Shown here in pieces: positions 53,408 through 63,690 of a DNA stretch of 64,000 bases. The notes beneath the pieces were generated by a model. It saw nothing but the letters and a program-made list of their open reading frames with translations, was not told the DNA's origin and searched no databases. Position 1 is the stretch's first letter, and the number at the start of each line of letters is the position of its first letter. A program made the translations under genes and the position numbers. The DNA is taken from contig JAJYOU010000004.1 in NCBI GenBank assembly GCA_021795965.1, forward strand, positions 56,337 to 120,336, read 5' to 3'. Source of the DNA: Chloroflexota bacterium. Its GTDB lineage: Bacteria; Chloroflexota; Anaerolineae; Anaerolineales; Villigracilaceae.

Positions 53408-54673
53408 ATGTTTATTGATCAAGCAGAAATTTTCGTTCGTTCCGGAAACGGTGGAAATGGAATGATGCACTTCCATCGCGAAAAATTCGTTTCCAGAGGT
53501 GGACCGGATGGAGGAGATGGCGGTAAAGGTGGCGACGTAATTTTTGAAGTCCGTGCCACGCTGAACACCCTTACTGAATATCGTCATAAAATGCGTTTCC
53601 TCGCCCCAAATGGTAAAAATGGCGGTCCCAATAATATGTCAGGACGCAACGCTGAGGATTTGGTCATCCCAGTGCCCCCCGGAACTGTCATTTTCGATAG
53701 CATGTCGAATGAACTGATTGGTGATTTAACCGAACCGGGACAGCGTTTGCTGGTTTGCACAGGTGGGCGGGGAGGTAGAGGTAACCAGCACTTTGCCACT
53801 GCGCGAAACCAGGCTCCTCGAACTGCAGAAAAAGGGGAACCCTGTGAAGAAAAAACTCTTCGCCTCGAGTTAAAACTAATTGCTGACATCGGAATTATTG
53901 GCGTCCCCAATGCAGGAAAATCCACCCTTCTTTCGGTTCTCACCAATGCCAAACCGAGAATTGCCCCTTACCCATTCACCACGATCGAACCTAACCTGGG
54001 TGTGGCAAGGATTGATGAAGACACAAGTGTTGTTTTGGCTGATATTCCAGGTTTAATCGAAGGTGCCAGTCAGGGTGCTGGTTTAGGACATGATTTCCTC
54101 CGCCACATTCAACGCACGAGAGTTCTGATTCACTTACTGGATGGTCTTTCCCAAGATCCATTGGCAGATTTCAGCCAAACAAACGGCGAGCTATCACTTT
54201 TTGATCCAAATCTGGCGAAAAAGCCCCAAGTGGTCGCATTTAATAAAATGGACCAGGTTGAAGCTCAGGAGCTATACCCAAAGATAAAAAAGCAATTAAA
54301 ACAAAAAGGATACGAATTGTTACCTGTTTCAGCGATGGCACGCACAGATACCCGGGAATTACTATTAAAAGCATTCAATATTCTCGCTACCACGCCTGTC
54401 TTGGCAGATGTTGAAGCTCCTGTTCCTGTTTATCGCCCCAAGGAAGATGTGAAGCAATTTGAAATTCTTCGAGAAGGAACAAATGAGTGGAGAGTTGTAG
54501 GTGCCGGAATTGAACGAACGGTAAAAATGACTTATTTTGAGCATTCCGGATCCTTGCGACGCTTTCAAAAATTGCTGGAAGTATTGGGAATTGAAGCCGC
54601 TTTACGCGAAGCAGGCGTTAGAGATGGCGATTCAGTCATGATCGGCGATTATGAGTTGGAGTGGCAGGACTGA
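53408..54673 (+). CDS. obgE: Obg/CgtA-family GTPase
   Basis: 421 aa. Glycine-rich Obg fold at the N-terminus (RSGNGGNGMMHFHREKF), then the G domain with GVPNAGKST (G1), DIPGLIEGA (G3) and NKMD (G4), and the C-terminal OCT domain (about 350-421) with FEILREGTNEWRVVG. It takes part in 50S ribosome assembly and stress signalling. It is convergent with ftsZ, and the two share one terminator. Confidence 0.95.
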   Translation: MFIDQAEIFVRSGNGGNGMMHFHREKFVSRGGPDGGDGGKGGDVIFEVRATLNTLTEYRHKMRFLAPNGKNGGPNNMSGRNAEDLVIPVPPGTVIFDSMSNELIGDLTEPGQRLLVCTGGRGGRGNQHFATARNQAPRTAEKGEPCEEKTLRLELKLIADIGIIGVPNAGKSTLLSVLTNAKPRIAPYPFTTIEPNLGVARIDEDTSVVLADIPGLIEGASQGAGLGHDFLRHIQRTRVLIHLLDGLSQDPLADFSQTNGELSLFDPNLAKKPQVVAFNKMDQVEAQELYPKIKKQLKQKGYELLPVSAMARTDTRELLLKAFNILATTPVLADVEAPVPVYRPKEDVKQFEILREGTNEWRVVGAGIERTVKMTYFEHSGSLRRFQKLLEVLGIEAALREAGVRDGDSVMIGDYELEWQD

Positions 54674-54705
54674 TTTTTTTCAAAAGATGTTTCAACCAGT
54701 AGAAT

Positions 54706-54735
54706 AAAATCGGCAGCCTTTTGGCTGCCGATTTT
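54706..54735. terminator. Bidirectional terminator between obgE and ftsZ
   Basis: AAAATCGGCAGCC and GGCTGCCGATTTT pair perfectly (13 bp) around TTTT, with A/T tracts built into the stem, serving both convergent genes. Confidence 0.9.
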
Positions 54736-54754
54736 GCTTGATTGCTCGCTGCAT

Positions 54755-55969
54755 CTATCTTCGGTTCCGCAGGAAAGTTGGGATATCAAGATCCTCTTGA
54801 TATGATGTTTGTGGTTTGAGTTCCGGCGGGTTGATGCTCGCAGGAGGTAAATTAGCCGGGTGATTAATCCCTACTGATTCATATGGACGTGACTCAACCG
54901 TGGAAGGAGTATTTGATTGATGATCAGTTTGAAGGTGGATATTATTTACCGTTTGAGGTTTGTCAGCGGGTCGCGGTGTCACAACAGTCGGTCGTGATTC
55001 CATCCGAATCCCTCGAGTTGTAGCCCGTTCGAAGCCAGTAGCAATGACCGTGATTCTAATCTGGTCGCCCATATTCGGGTCGATCACAGAACCAAATATC
55101 ATATTGACATCAGGATGCGCAGTTTCGCGGATGATCGCAGCTGCCTGGTTGACTTCAAATAGGGTCATGCTGGGACCACCGGTCACGTTGAATAGAACGC
55201 CGCGTGCTCCGTCGATGGTGATGTCGAGAAGTTGGCTGCTGATGGCCTGTTCAGCTGCAACTCGGGCACGATCTTCTCCCTCAGCATTTCCGACTGCCAT
55301 AAGGGCAGCTCCTCCTTCGGACATAATTGCCTTGACATCAGCAAAATCAAGATTAATCAAACCAGGTACGGTGATTAATTCGGAAATACCTTGAATACCC
55401 TGGCGCAGCACATCATCAGCCAGGCGGAAAGCATCACTCAAGCTGGCTTTTTTATCCACAATTTGAAGGAGCCGGTCATTGGGAATGACAATCAAAGTAT
55501 CGGCGTGTTCTTTGAGCATTTCCATGCCACTTTCAGCAGATTGCATCCGGCGACCGCCTTCAAAAGTAAAGGGGCGCGTCACCACTCCAATCGTCAGGGC
55601 GCCAACTTCCTTGGAAATTTGAGCCACAATCGGGGCCGCACCTGTTCCCGTTCCGCCGCCAAGACCTGCAGTTACGAAAACCATGTCGGCACCTTTGAGA
55701 ACATTATAGAGTTCGTCCGCGGTTTCTTCAGCAGATTTTCGACCAATTTCTGGGTTTCCCCCAGCACCCAAACCGCGCGTCAGTTTATCACCAATACGAA
55801 CTTTTGTAGGAGCTTTGGACATGAGGAGTGCCTGGGCGTCGGTGTTAATGGCAACAAATTCAACGCCTTGAATACCTTCAGCGATCATGCGATTAACTGC
55901 ATTACAACCGCCACCACCAACCCCGACGACCTTGATTCGAGCAAAAGATTCAACAGGTTTTAGATCCAT
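54755..55969 (-). CDS. ftsZ: Cell-division protein FtsZ
   Basis: 404 aa from the ATG at 55969, chosen for GGAGG 5 bases upstream. Tubulin-like GTPase forming the division ring. The T1 loop [13 protein letters not shown], the tubulin signature [12 protein letters not shown] and the T7 loop NLDFADV are intact. A disordered linker rich in Pro, Thr and Gln (about 310-395) precedes the conserved C-terminal peptide [10 protein letters not shown] that binds FtsA. Last gene of the dcw cluster, 86 bases after ftsA. Confidence 0.97.
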   Translation of the reverse strand: MDLKPVESFARIKVVGVGGGGCNAVNRMIAEGIQGVEFVAINTDAQALLMSKAPTKVRIGDKLTRGLGAGGNPEIGRKSAEETADELYNVLKGADMVFVTAGLGGGTGTGAAPIVAQISKEVGALTIGVVTRPFTFEGGRRMQSAESGMEMLKEHADTLIVIPNDRLLQIVDKKASLSDAFRLADDVLRQGIQGISELITVPGLINLDFADVKAIMSEGGAALMAVGNAEGEDRARVAAEQAISSQLLDITIDGARGVLFNVTGGPSMTLFEVNQAAAIIRETAHPDVNMIFGSVIDPNMGDQIRITVIATGFERATTRGIRMESRPTVVTPRPADKPQTVNNIHLQTDHQSNTPSTVESRPYESVGINHPANLPPASINPPELKPQTSYQEDLDIPTFLRNRR

Positions 55970-56055
55970 TTTTCCTCCAGTGAAGTTTACCAATTATAAG
56001 TGATAAGTAATTTATTTAGTGTTTCGCGAAATAATCCGCATTTCAGTTTCTTTGC

Positions 56056-57300
56056 CTAAGGGAGCAGGCGTTTGAGTAAATTTTTGACATTGTTCCAATT
56101 TTCGCCATCCCCTTTCATATTTCTGGTTTTTTTTCTGGTTGTATCTTTTTCGTTGATAGGGAGTGATTGAAGGGCTGCAGCCCAGGTGAGTAGCCCAACA
56201 CTTGTCGAAAAAGCGGGCGAATTTAGCCTGTCAGCCAACCCCAAAAGTTTTTCGGGCTGGGCAGTTCGAACAGGCATTTCGAGGACACGGCTGGCAAGTG
56301 GTCTGATTCCTGGTAATAGGCTGGTGCCACCGGTAAGGATCATGCCGGCAGGCAGCAGACCGTCATATCCGGATCGCTTAATTTCTTGGAGCGCCAGCTC
56401 AAATATTTCTTCAACTCTAGCTTCAATGATCAGGCATAAATCGCGGCGATTCATTCGGATGGGGCTTTCTGATCCAAAAGGTCTGATATTGAATGCCTCT
56501 TCAAGACCAATCTCAGATTGCAAGGCGTGACCATGTTGTTTTTTTACATCTTCCGCCAGGTCGATCGGAAGCCTGAGACCATGCGCAATATCCTGGGTGA
56601 TGTGATTGCCGCCTACTGCCAGAACCATGGTATGCCAGACATCACCGTTAACATAAATTGCCAGATCGGTAGTTCCGCCACCAATGTCACATACGACTGC
56701 ACCCATGTTGCGTTCAGTATCCGTCAAGACAACTTCGGCAGAAGCGAGTGGATTAAGGACAAATTGGGCAACTTGAACCCCCGCCACTCCGACTGCTTGT
56801 CTCAGATTTTCGGCGGTTGCGGCGGCCGCTGTGATGACATGTGCTTCCACTTCCAGGCGATACCCGTGCATACCGATCGGTTGATGGATTCCATCCTGAC
56901 CGTCGAGAGAAAAACCGCGCTGAATTACATGAATTACTTCACGACTGTTGGGAATTGCCACCCCTTTTGCTGCGTCCATCGCCCGCTCAATATCGGCAAT
57001 AGTGACGGTATGACCGGAAACCGCAACCACTCCCCGGCTGTTAATGGATGCTACATGTGCTCCTGCAAGACTGACAATAGCCGTTTCAATCTTAACACCC
57101 GAAGTTTGCTCAGCTTGGGTTATGGATCTGGCAATCGCCTGGGAGGCATTGGTTAAATCAACAATGACTCCTTTTCTGATACCCTCTGAAGGTTCAATAC
57201 CCACTCCCATGATTCGCAGCGCATCGTCCTGTTCCACACGGGCGACCAAAGTGCAAATTTTGGTGGTTCCAACATCAATTCCAACAACAATATCGTCCAT
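56056..57300 (-). CDS. ftsA: Cell-division protein FtsA
   Basis: 414 aa, actin-like. It tethers FtsZ to the membrane. N-terminal ATP motif VGIDVGTTKICTLVA, the phosphate-2 motif VVCDIGGGTTDLAIY, and ILTGGTSLLPG near 330. The C-terminus ends with a basic amphipathic helix (NVKNLLKRLLP), the usual membrane-targeting sequence. It follows ftsQ by 2 bases. Confidence 0.95.
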   Translation of the reverse strand: MDDIVVGIDVGTTKICTLVARVEQDDALRIMGVGIEPSEGIRKGVIVDLTNASQAIARSITQAEQTSGVKIETAIVSLAGAHVASINSRGVVAVSGHTVTIADIERAMDAAKGVAIPNSREVIHVIQRGFSLDGQDGIHQPIGMHGYRLEVEAHVITAAAATAENLRQAVGVAGVQVAQFVLNPLASAEVVLTDTERNMGAVVCDIGGGTTDLAIYVNGDVWHTMVLAVGGNHITQDIAHGLRLPIDLAEDVKKQHGHALQSEIGLEEAFNIRPFGSESPIRMNRRDLCLIIEARVEEIFELALQEIKRSGYDGLLPAGMILTGGTSLLPGIRPLASRVLEMPVRTAQPEKLLGLADRLNSPAFSTSVGLLTWAAALQSLPINEKDTTRKKTRNMKGDGENWNNVKNLLKRLLP

Positions 57301-57302
57301 AT

Positions 57303-58334
57303 TTATTGCTCCACTCTATAGAACGGGGCGTCAGGATATTCAACACTGATCAACGAGGGTTTAATATTATTTTTAGTCAGATAATCCAGTAAGCTTTTGT
57401 AAACATTCAGCTTAAACGCATTATCACCATCTTCTTTGCCGAAAAATACCTTCCAACCTTTCGGGTCACTCCAGCCGAGTCCATAACTCGGATCATATAA
57501 GAGCGTTGCACCCTCGGGCAGGATCGAGGTAAGTGCAATGATTTCCTCGGATAGACTGGTTGGTAAAAATTGTTTTGCGCCAAATAACTGTTTAGGATCT
57601 GCCTGAATGATGTTGATCGGGGTGCCCAAAGCATTCACAACAGGAAGGGTGTCTATTGCTCCGCGGGGATTGAAGGAATAACCTTTGGCATCCACCCAGA
57701 GAGTCTGTCCATCCTGTTGCCAGACTGCGACTGGAGTTCTTTCAACTACTGATACATCCACATTGTTTGGAAAGGTTACTTTGACAATCGCAGATGAAAT
57801 TTCCGGAAAAGCGACCAGAATATTGGTTTCGACCTGTGCCGGATTTATTTCAGCAGCAGAGAGGTTATCAATGCGAAGGACATTTTCTATTTCTTGGGTG
57901 GAAATTCGGTTATTTCCAGAAATCGCAGCCGCATGCGCAGTGAAAGATTCGGTAGTCAAAATCAAATAAAGGTCAGCCAGGCAAAAAATTGCCAACAATA
58001 AAGCCATCCAGCGGGGTCCCCAAACGATTTTTGGCAGGTGAATGGAAATCTTCGGTAGTGAGGGGAGTGAAAAACCTTTAGCCTTTTTCTGGTCGGGATA
58101 AGGTGCACCTACCGCAATATCATAGCGATGCTCCCAGCGGCTGGTGATTGCAGGTGGAACACTCCGCGTACGCGGAGTCCAGGTTTGGTTAATTCTTGTT
58201 GTCGGATGGGTTGGAATCCCAACCTGGTTTTTTGGAAGATTATTTGACAGAACTTTTTTGCCCTGATTCTGTTCTTCTTCTTTGCGCCGGCGAATCGCTT
58301 CTGAGCGGGTGATGGTTGTTCTGTCTGGGCTCAT
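57303..58334 (-). CDS. ftsQ: Cell-division protein FtsQ (DivIB-like)
   Basis: 343 aa. A long basic cytoplasmic N-terminus (about 110 residues), one transmembrane helix (about 112-132), a POTRA domain (SGNNRISTQEIENVLRI and on) and the FtsQ/DivIB domain with VDVSVVERTPVAVWQ. It recruits later division proteins. It overlaps the ddl stop by 4 bases (ATGA). Confidence 0.88.
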   Translation of the reverse strand: MSPDRTTITRSEAIRRRKEEEQNQGKKVLSNNLPKNQVGIPTHPTTRINQTWTPRTRSVPPAITSRWEHRYDIAVGAPYPDQKKAKGFSLPSLPKISIHLPKIVWGPRWMALLLAIFCLADLYLILTTESFTAHAAAISGNNRISTQEIENVLRIDNLSAAEINPAQVETNILVAFPEISSAIVKVTFPNNVDVSVVERTPVAVWQQDGQTLWVDAKGYSFNPRGAIDTLPVVNALGTPINIIQADPKQLFGAKQFLPTSLSEEIIALTSILPEGATLLYDPSYGLGWSDPKGWKVFFGKEDGDNAFKLNVYKSLLDYLTKNNIKPSLISVEYPDAPFYRVEQ

Positions 58335-59434
58335 TGGTACCTCTTGAACTGATGTATGGTGTGATCCCGATCTGCTTTGCGTTCCAAAGCGAGCTCGATG
58401 AGTTTATTAATCAGATTCTCATAGGGCAGCCCGCTGGCTTCCCATAATTTCGGATACATGCTGATTTTTGTGAACCCCGGAATCGTGTTGATCTCATTCA
58501 GAAAAATTTCTCCGCTTTTAGAATCAAGAAGGAAATCTACCCTCGCCATGCCGAAGCAATCAATTGCTTTGAATGCACGGATGGCATAATCTTTAACCAG
58601 CAGGGTTATTTCATTGCTTAAAACAGCGGGGATGCAGGATGTGGATGAATCCAGGAAATATTTCGCATCATACGAATAAAAATCAGCTCCAGGGAATATT
58701 TCTCCGAGAACAGAAGCAACTGGCTGATCATTTCCAAGAACAGAAATTTCAATTTCCCGCGGGTTGGGTACTCCATGTTCGATCAGAACCCTACGATCAT
58801 ATTGAGCTGCTTCCATCAATCCTTCAATCACATCTTCCTGTGATCGGCATTTCGTAATTCCAACGGATGAGCCAAGATTAGCAGGTTTAATAAATAATGG
58901 ATAAGACCCAAGTTCTTGAATTTTATTAATAACATCTTTCAGATTATGTTCAATTTCTGAGCGCAACACGATTGTCGATTTTACTATAGGGATGTTGTTG
59001 GAAGCCATAACATATTTAAAAACACCTTTATCCATTCCAACAGCTGAACCAAGCACTCCACTCCCCACATAAGCGACATCTGCCATTTCAAATAATCCTT
59101 GCAGGGTGCCATCTTCTCCAAAAGTTCCGTGAATCACAGGAAAATAAACATCGATGTTGATTAGCTGGCCATTTACAAGGTGGCCATTTTTCGTGGGATC
59201 CGGGGAAAGGGTGACCGGGAGTAAATTATTTGTTTTTCCTTGTTCAAAGGCTGCCAGCGTATCCTCACCAGTCAACCATACTCCATCGTGGGTGATCCCA
59301 ATTTCGAAAACGTTATATTTATTTTGATCCAACACAGAAAGTACAGAACGAGCAGACATGAGTGAAACTTCATGTTCACCTGAACGTCCACCAAAGATAA
59401 GGCAAATATTGCGTTTGATCTTCGACGATTTCAT
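58331..59434 (-). CDS. ddl: D-alanine--D-alanine ligase
   Basis: 367 aa from the ATG at 59434, whose ATGA overlaps the murB stop and is better spaced from AGGTGA than the ATG two codons upstream. ATP-grasp enzyme making the D-Ala-D-Ala end of the peptidoglycan stem. FGGRSGEHEVS at the start, VIHGTFGEDGTLQGL near 110, KPANLGSSVGI near 185 and FLNEINTIPGFT near the end. Confidence 0.95.
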   Translation of the reverse strand: MKSSKIKRNICLIFGGRSGEHEVSLMSARSVLSVLDQNKYNVFEIGITHDGVWLTGEDTLAAFEQGKTNNLLPVTLSPDPTKNGHLVNGQLINIDVYFPVIHGTFGEDGTLQGLFEMADVAYVGSGVLGSAVGMDKGVFKYVMASNNIPIVKSTIVLRSEIEHNLKDVINKIQELGSYPLFIKPANLGSSVGITKCRSQEDVIEGLMEAAQYDRRVLIEHGVPNPREIEISVLGNDQPVASVLGEIFPGADFYSYDAKYFLDSSTSCIPAVLSNEITLLVKDYAIRAFKAIDCFGMARVDFLLDSKSGEIFLNEINTIPGFTKISMYPKLWEASGLPYENLINKLIELALERKADRDHTIHQFKRYQ

Positions 59435-60351
59435 TCCCATTCACCTATAAATTCAATTTCAAGATCCAAATCGACATTAAATTTTTCTTTAACATTTTGT
59501 TGTGCCAATAAAATCAAAGTTTTAATATCCTTGGCCAAAGTTTGTCCGTGATTGATAAAGAAATTTGCGTGTATGGGACTTATTTCAGCATTCCCGACGC
59601 GCATTCCCTTAAGGTTGGCAGCCTCAATCAGGCGACCAGCGTAGTCACCGTCTGGGTTTTTAAACATCGAGCCCATGCTTGCTCCAGGTGGTTGAGTTGC
59701 TTTTCGTCGAGTTGAAAAGATTTCGATGGTTGACTTGAGGGCTTCGATACTGCCTTTAACCAGTTCAAATTCGGCTCTTAAAATATATGCTCCCTGGTAT
59801 TTGATTTTTAGAACACTACTGCGATAGCCATATTCCATTTTTTCCACAGGCCACCACGAAATCCCATCAACAGTCAGGATTTCTGCGCGCTTCAAATTAC
59901 GTGCAATATCACTGCCAAAAGCACCTGCATTTCCATATACTGCTCCACCGACAGTTCCGGGGATTGTGGCAGCCCATTCCAGACCAGCCAAACCTTGCGC
60001 TGCACAACGGTGAGCAAGGTTGGATAAAACCACTCCAGATTCTGCTTGCAGAATTGGTGGTTCCTCGTTGATCAAAATTGATTTTTTCGCCTTATTCAAA
60101 ATAACAGCACCGCGAAAGCCAAGATCACTCACCAATAGATTGGATCCACCACCGATGACAATCATCGGTATTTTGGCTGTCTGGCAAAATTGAATTGAAT
60201 GGATTAATTCATCTCGACTCATAACCGTAATCAGGATATCAGCAGGACCACCTATTCGCGCGGAAGTATACGGCGCCAGGATTACATTTTCCTGAAACCT
60301 GTCGCCGAATTCTTGTCGAAAAATCTCAATACCTTCCAAAGCAGCCTGCAT
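59431..60351 (-). CDS. murB: UDP-N-acetylenolpyruvoylglucosamine reductase
   Basis: 306 aa from the ATG at 60351, with AAGGAAAG just upstream; the longer frame from TTG at 60399 has no ribosome site. FAD enzyme that makes UDP-MurNAc. NTSARIGGPAD-type N-terminal motif (YTSARIGGPAD), GGGSNLLVSD, GTVGGAVYGNAGAFG and the catalytic-loop PPGASMGSMFKNP. It lies 83 bases after the small ORF that trails murC. Confidence 0.94.
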   Translation of the reverse strand: MQAALEGIEIFRQEFGDRFQENVILAPYTSARIGGPADILITVMSRDELIHSIQFCQTAKIPMIVIGGGSNLLVSDLGFRGAVILNKAKKSILINEEPPILQAESGVVLSNLAHRCAAQGLAGLEWAATIPGTVGGAVYGNAGAFGSDIARNLKRAEILTVDGISWWPVEKMEYGYRSSVLKIKYQGAYILRAEFELVKGSIEALKSTIEIFSTRRKATQPPGASMGSMFKNPDGDYAGRLIEAANLKGMRVGNAEISPIHANFFINHGQTLAKDIKTLILLAQQNVKEKFNVDLDLEIEFIGEWE

Positions 60352-60434
60352 GCACTTTCCTTGCGAATTGATTATGGTAAAAAAATTAGCTAATTCCAAA
60401 CGTAAAATTCATTCTTTATTTTTTCAATCAGTTT

Positions 60435-60641
60435 TTATTCATGGTCAGATTTCTTGATATAACCTATTAACTTATTGATGACATTTCGAGCCTGAAGCTC
60501 AGCTTCTTCATCTTTCGCGTAAAAATTTCCCTGAGGAGGAACATTTCGGACCGGGTCCGGTGAAGGGATCTCACCAATTTCAAGCTGGAAGGTTGGAAGG
60601 TCATGAAAATCAGTTTTCAGAGTAGATTTACTTTTTCCCAT
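60435..60641 (-). CDS. Uncharacterised 68-aa protein between murC and murB
   Basis: Starts inside the last codons of murC (14-base overlap). A charged, proline-containing N-terminal half (SPDPVRNVPPQG) precedes a helical C-terminus (EEAELQARNVINKLIGYIKK). No signal, helix-span or known domain. The overlap and fit between two mur genes support a real coding gene, but I cannot name a function. Confidence 0.6.
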   Translation of the reverse strand: MGKSKSTLKTDFHDLPTFQLEIGEIPSPDPVRNVPPQGNFYAKDEEAELQARNVINKLIGYIKKSDHE

Positions 60642-62067
60642 TTTGAACCTGGCCTTTTTTATTTGCGATATTTGTCTTGAGGCTCTTTAATATATTGCGA
60701 CTGATTTGGTCAGCATCACCTGCAGACATGACAACCAACACATCGCCTGATTTTAGATTTGAGATTAAATACTCACTAATCTTTTCCACAGTCGGAATAA
60801 ATCTTGCGGATGGATGTTTTAATTTCGAAACAACTTGGATTGCCGAAAAATTTTGGTATGGTTCGCGGGCTGCATATATTTCACTGACTATTACCTGATC
60901 TGCTCCATCGAAGGCGGTTGTAAATTCTTGGTATAGTGTCTGAACCCGCGAATAAGTATGGGGCTGCCAAACCACCCAAAGTCTTCTGGACGGGAACTTG
61001 ACCCTGGCAGCTTCAATCGTGGCTCTAATCTCAGTCGGGTGGTGTGCATAATCATCTATAACAACGATATTATCTACCTCACCTTTGATTTCAAAACGCC
61101 TGCCGGTTCCTTTAAATTTGCTCAGCGCTAGAGCTGCACTTTCAAGTGGATAGCCCAGTAAACAAGTTATACCCAGAGTAGCGAGCGAGTTTCGAACATT
61201 ATGGAGACCAGGCAGGATAAGTTGAACATCCGCTGCAGTATTTGGAAAATCAACCATCTGGACTTCAACTTCGAAGGAAAACCCTCCAGTTTGATTCGGA
61301 ATCAAATTCTTTGCCAATAAGGTTTCGCCTGGATAGGTTTGATTTTTCTCCGCGATGCGGTAGCCAATTACACGTTTGCCCATCCTGGCAGCTTCCACGG
61401 AGAGTTTGTTTGCTCCCGGATCTTCAGCGCAAAAGATCAATCCTCCGTTTTCAGGGATAAGGTTGGAGAAATCTTTAAACGCCGCGAAAAAATCTGATGG
61501 CGTTGGATAGATATCCGGGTGATCGTGCTCAATATTTGTCACGACCTCGTAACGCGGTTTCAACCCAAGGAACATCCGGTCGTATTCATCCGCTTCAATC
61601 ACAAACTCTTTTCCTTTTCCGGCTCTGGCATTTACACCAAAATTTTTAGAAATTCCACCGATTATAAAGGAGGGATTTGCACCAAGTTGATCAAGGGTCC
61701 AGGCAATCATGGCGGTAGTGGTGGTTTTTCCATGGGTTCCGGCAATTGCAATCCCGTTCTTTGCGGGTGGCGCCATTAATTGTCCAAGAAAATCAGCTCT
61801 TTTGTAGACAGGGATACCTGAAGCGTGGGCTGCCACAACCTCTGGATTATCATCCTGAACAGCGGATGACCGTACAACAAAATCTGCCCCAATCACATTT
61901 TCTTTAAAATGACCGATAGTCACTTGAATGTTATCTTTTTTGAGAGCAGCGGCAAGTGGAGAAAGAATTTGATCAGAACCGCTAACCTGATAGCCTAATT
62001 CATTCAACAGGCGAGCGATTGCTGATAGTCCACTACCACCGATCCCAACAAAATGAGCGTGTGTCAT
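60628..62067 (-). CDS. murC: UDP-N-acetylmuramate--L-alanine ligase
   Basis: 479 aa from the ATG at 62067, which shares a base with the upstream stop (TAATG). Adds L-Ala to UDP-MurNAc. HFVGIGGSGLSAIARL at the start, ATP loop AGTHGKTTTTAM near 107, and VIDDYAHHPTEI and VVWQPHTYSRV in the C-terminal half. Confidence 0.95.
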   Translation of the reverse strand: MTHAHFVGIGGSGLSAIARLLNELGYQVSGSDQILSPLAAALKKDNIQVTIGHFKENVIGADFVVRSSAVQDDNPEVVAAHASGIPVYKRADFLGQLMAPPAKNGIAIAGTHGKTTTTAMIAWTLDQLGANPSFIIGGISKNFGVNARAGKGKEFVIEADEYDRMFLGLKPRYEVVTNIEHDHPDIYPTPSDFFAAFKDFSNLIPENGGLIFCAEDPGANKLSVEAARMGKRVIGYRIAEKNQTYPGETLLAKNLIPNQTGGFSFEVEVQMVDFPNTAADVQLILPGLHNVRNSLATLGITCLLGYPLESAALALSKFKGTGRRFEIKGEVDNIVVIDDYAHHPTEIRATIEAARVKFPSRRLWVVWQPHTYSRVQTLYQEFTTAFDGADQVIVSEIYAAREPYQNFSAIQVVSKLKHPSARFIPTVEKISEYLISNLKSGDVLVVMSAGDADQISRNILKSLKTNIANKKGQVQNGKK

Positions 62068-62597
62068 TAGATAAAAACCACCAGTACAAAGATGAAACAA
62101 ATCATGACTGCAAAATAAATGGCGGGTTCGCCAAGAAGGTGAGGGGCGAGGATGGGCATCAGTGACATGGCTGAATCGCCCATGGGAGTGCCAACAATCG
62201 GCTGGCTGATGTAATCAGGGAATGGGTAATTTGCCTGCGCCATATAAAACCAGAGCGTTCCAAAAACCAGGAAACCGTTTAGGCCTCCCAGAACAAAACC
62301 CAAAAGGCTGTCCTGTAATTTCTCCCGGCTGGCTTTGGCAGCAAAATTTGGCAATCCAACGCTTTGGTATCCAAAGAAAACCAAGAGTACAACGATGATG
62401 GTGCGAATCCAAAACAAGGGTGTTTCAGTGGCTGGCAGTGCTTTGATAAACGGGACATAACGCATCAATAACGCGTTGAACGCTAAACCCAGGATTAAGC
62501 TGAAGGAAACCAAAAGTTCCTTTGCCCATCCACGCATCATGCCGACAAGACCGAACAAGGTCACCAGCATCCAGAAGGTAAAGTTAAGGCTAATCAT
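62067..62597 (-). CDS. CvpA-like membrane protein
   Basis: 176 aa from the ATG at 62597, with GGAGG just upstream. Four to five hydrophobic segments: the first at residues 5-30 with GLVGMMRGWAKELLVS, and the last at the C-terminus. The N-terminal half matches the colicin V production protein family in layout. Function unknown; the gene overlaps both murG and murC. Confidence 0.65.
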   Translation of the reverse strand: MISLNFTFWMLVTLFGLVGMMRGWAKELLVSFSLILGLAFNALLMRYVPFIKALPATETPLFWIRTIIVVLLVFFGYQSVGLPNFAAKASREKLQDSLLGFVLGGLNGFLVFGTLWFYMAQANYPFPDYISQPIVGTPMGDSAMSLMPILAPHLLGEPAIYFAVMICFIFVLVVFI

Positions 62598-63690
62598 GGT
62601 CTTCCTCCCCAAGCGAAATTAATTGATCGGCAATCATTTTTGCGGCATTGGGTGAGGCGAATTTTTTCATAGCCGCACTCATATGGTTAAGTTTTTCAGG
62701 ATCATTCAACAATCTTTTGATTAATGGACAGAGATCATTTCCCGACTTTGAATCATCAAGGATAATGGCTGCCCCTTTGCTGGCGAGCGTGTCAGCATTT
62801 ACTTTTTGGTATCGCCAGGCGTGAGGATAGGGGATCAGAATGGCAGGTAACCCAAATAATGGGAATTCTCCCAAAATTGACGCTCCCGCCCTTGAAACAA
62901 CAAGGTCGGCAGCCGCCAGCGCTGCTCCCATATCTTCATGCAGATATCGAAAGGTGTGATAGTACTCGCTTAGTTGCGCGGGTATTGATTTAGAACTGGC
63001 TTCAACCTCCGCCCAATCGAGATCACCAGTGATGTGAATGATTTCTGCAAATTCGATTAATTCCTGAAGATTTGCTAACAAAGCTTTGTTGATGGAGCGG
63101 GCGCCTTTGCTGCCACCAAAAATTAGCAGGACTGCTCGATCATCATGAAGTCCGAAGTGTTCTCGAGCCGAATTTTTACTCCAAACAGTTAATTCCTGGC
63201 GCACAGGGTAGCCAGTTACGACGACTGGCGCATTCTTGGAAAAATATTGGCGCGAATCTTCAGAAGTAACCGTTATGCGCCTGACAATATGGGAGAGACT
63301 TTTCAAAGCTAAGCCTGGTTCTATATCCGGAACGTACATCACGGAAGGGATTTTCCAACCAACTAAGGATAATGGGAGAGCCACGAACCCGCCGGTATAG
63401 AAAATTGCGTCCGGCTTGAAATCTCGTAAGATGTCATAAGCGCTTTTTAAGCCGCGAAGGTTGGTGATTATATTCCCGGGAAGCTGGCGCAAGGAAACAC
63501 CATGAATCCCGGCTGCGGGGATCGATTTAAATGGAATACGGGCTCGGTTCACGAGCACTGTTTCCATGCCACCTTCACCACCAACCCAGAGAATCTCAGT
63601 CATTGGTAAAACGGTTTTCAGCGCATTATGAACGGCTAACGCGGGATAAACTCCGCCGCCGGTTCCGCCCGCGCAAATCAAAACTTTCAC
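62590..63690 (-). CDS. murG: UDP-N-acetylglucosamine transferase MurG
   Basis: 366 aa from GTG at 63690, preferred because GGAG lies 8 bases upstream and the next residues KVLICAGGTGGGVYPALAV are the normal N-terminus. A longer frame starts at 63717. It makes lipid II from lipid I. C-terminal donor-site motifs: LLIFGGSKGARSIN, and VSRAGASILGEFPLFGLPAILIPYP. It overlaps the ftsW end by 65 bases. Confidence 0.94.
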   Translation of the reverse strand: MKVLICAGGTGGGVYPALAVHNALKTVLPMTEILWVGGEGGMETVLVNRARIPFKSIPAAGIHGVSLRQLPGNIITNLRGLKSAYDILRDFKPDAIFYTGGFVALPLSLVGWKIPSVMYVPDIEPGLALKSLSHIVRRITVTSEDSRQYFSKNAPVVVTGYPVRQELTVWSKNSAREHFGLHDDRAVLLIFGGSKGARSINKALLANLQELIEFAEIIHITGDLDWAEVEASSKSIPAQLSEYYHTFRYLHEDMGAALAAADLVVSRAGASILGEFPLFGLPAILIPYPHAWRYQKVNADTLASKGAAIILDDSKSGNDLCPLIKRLLNDPEKLNHMSAAMKKFASPNAAKMIADQLISLGEEDHD

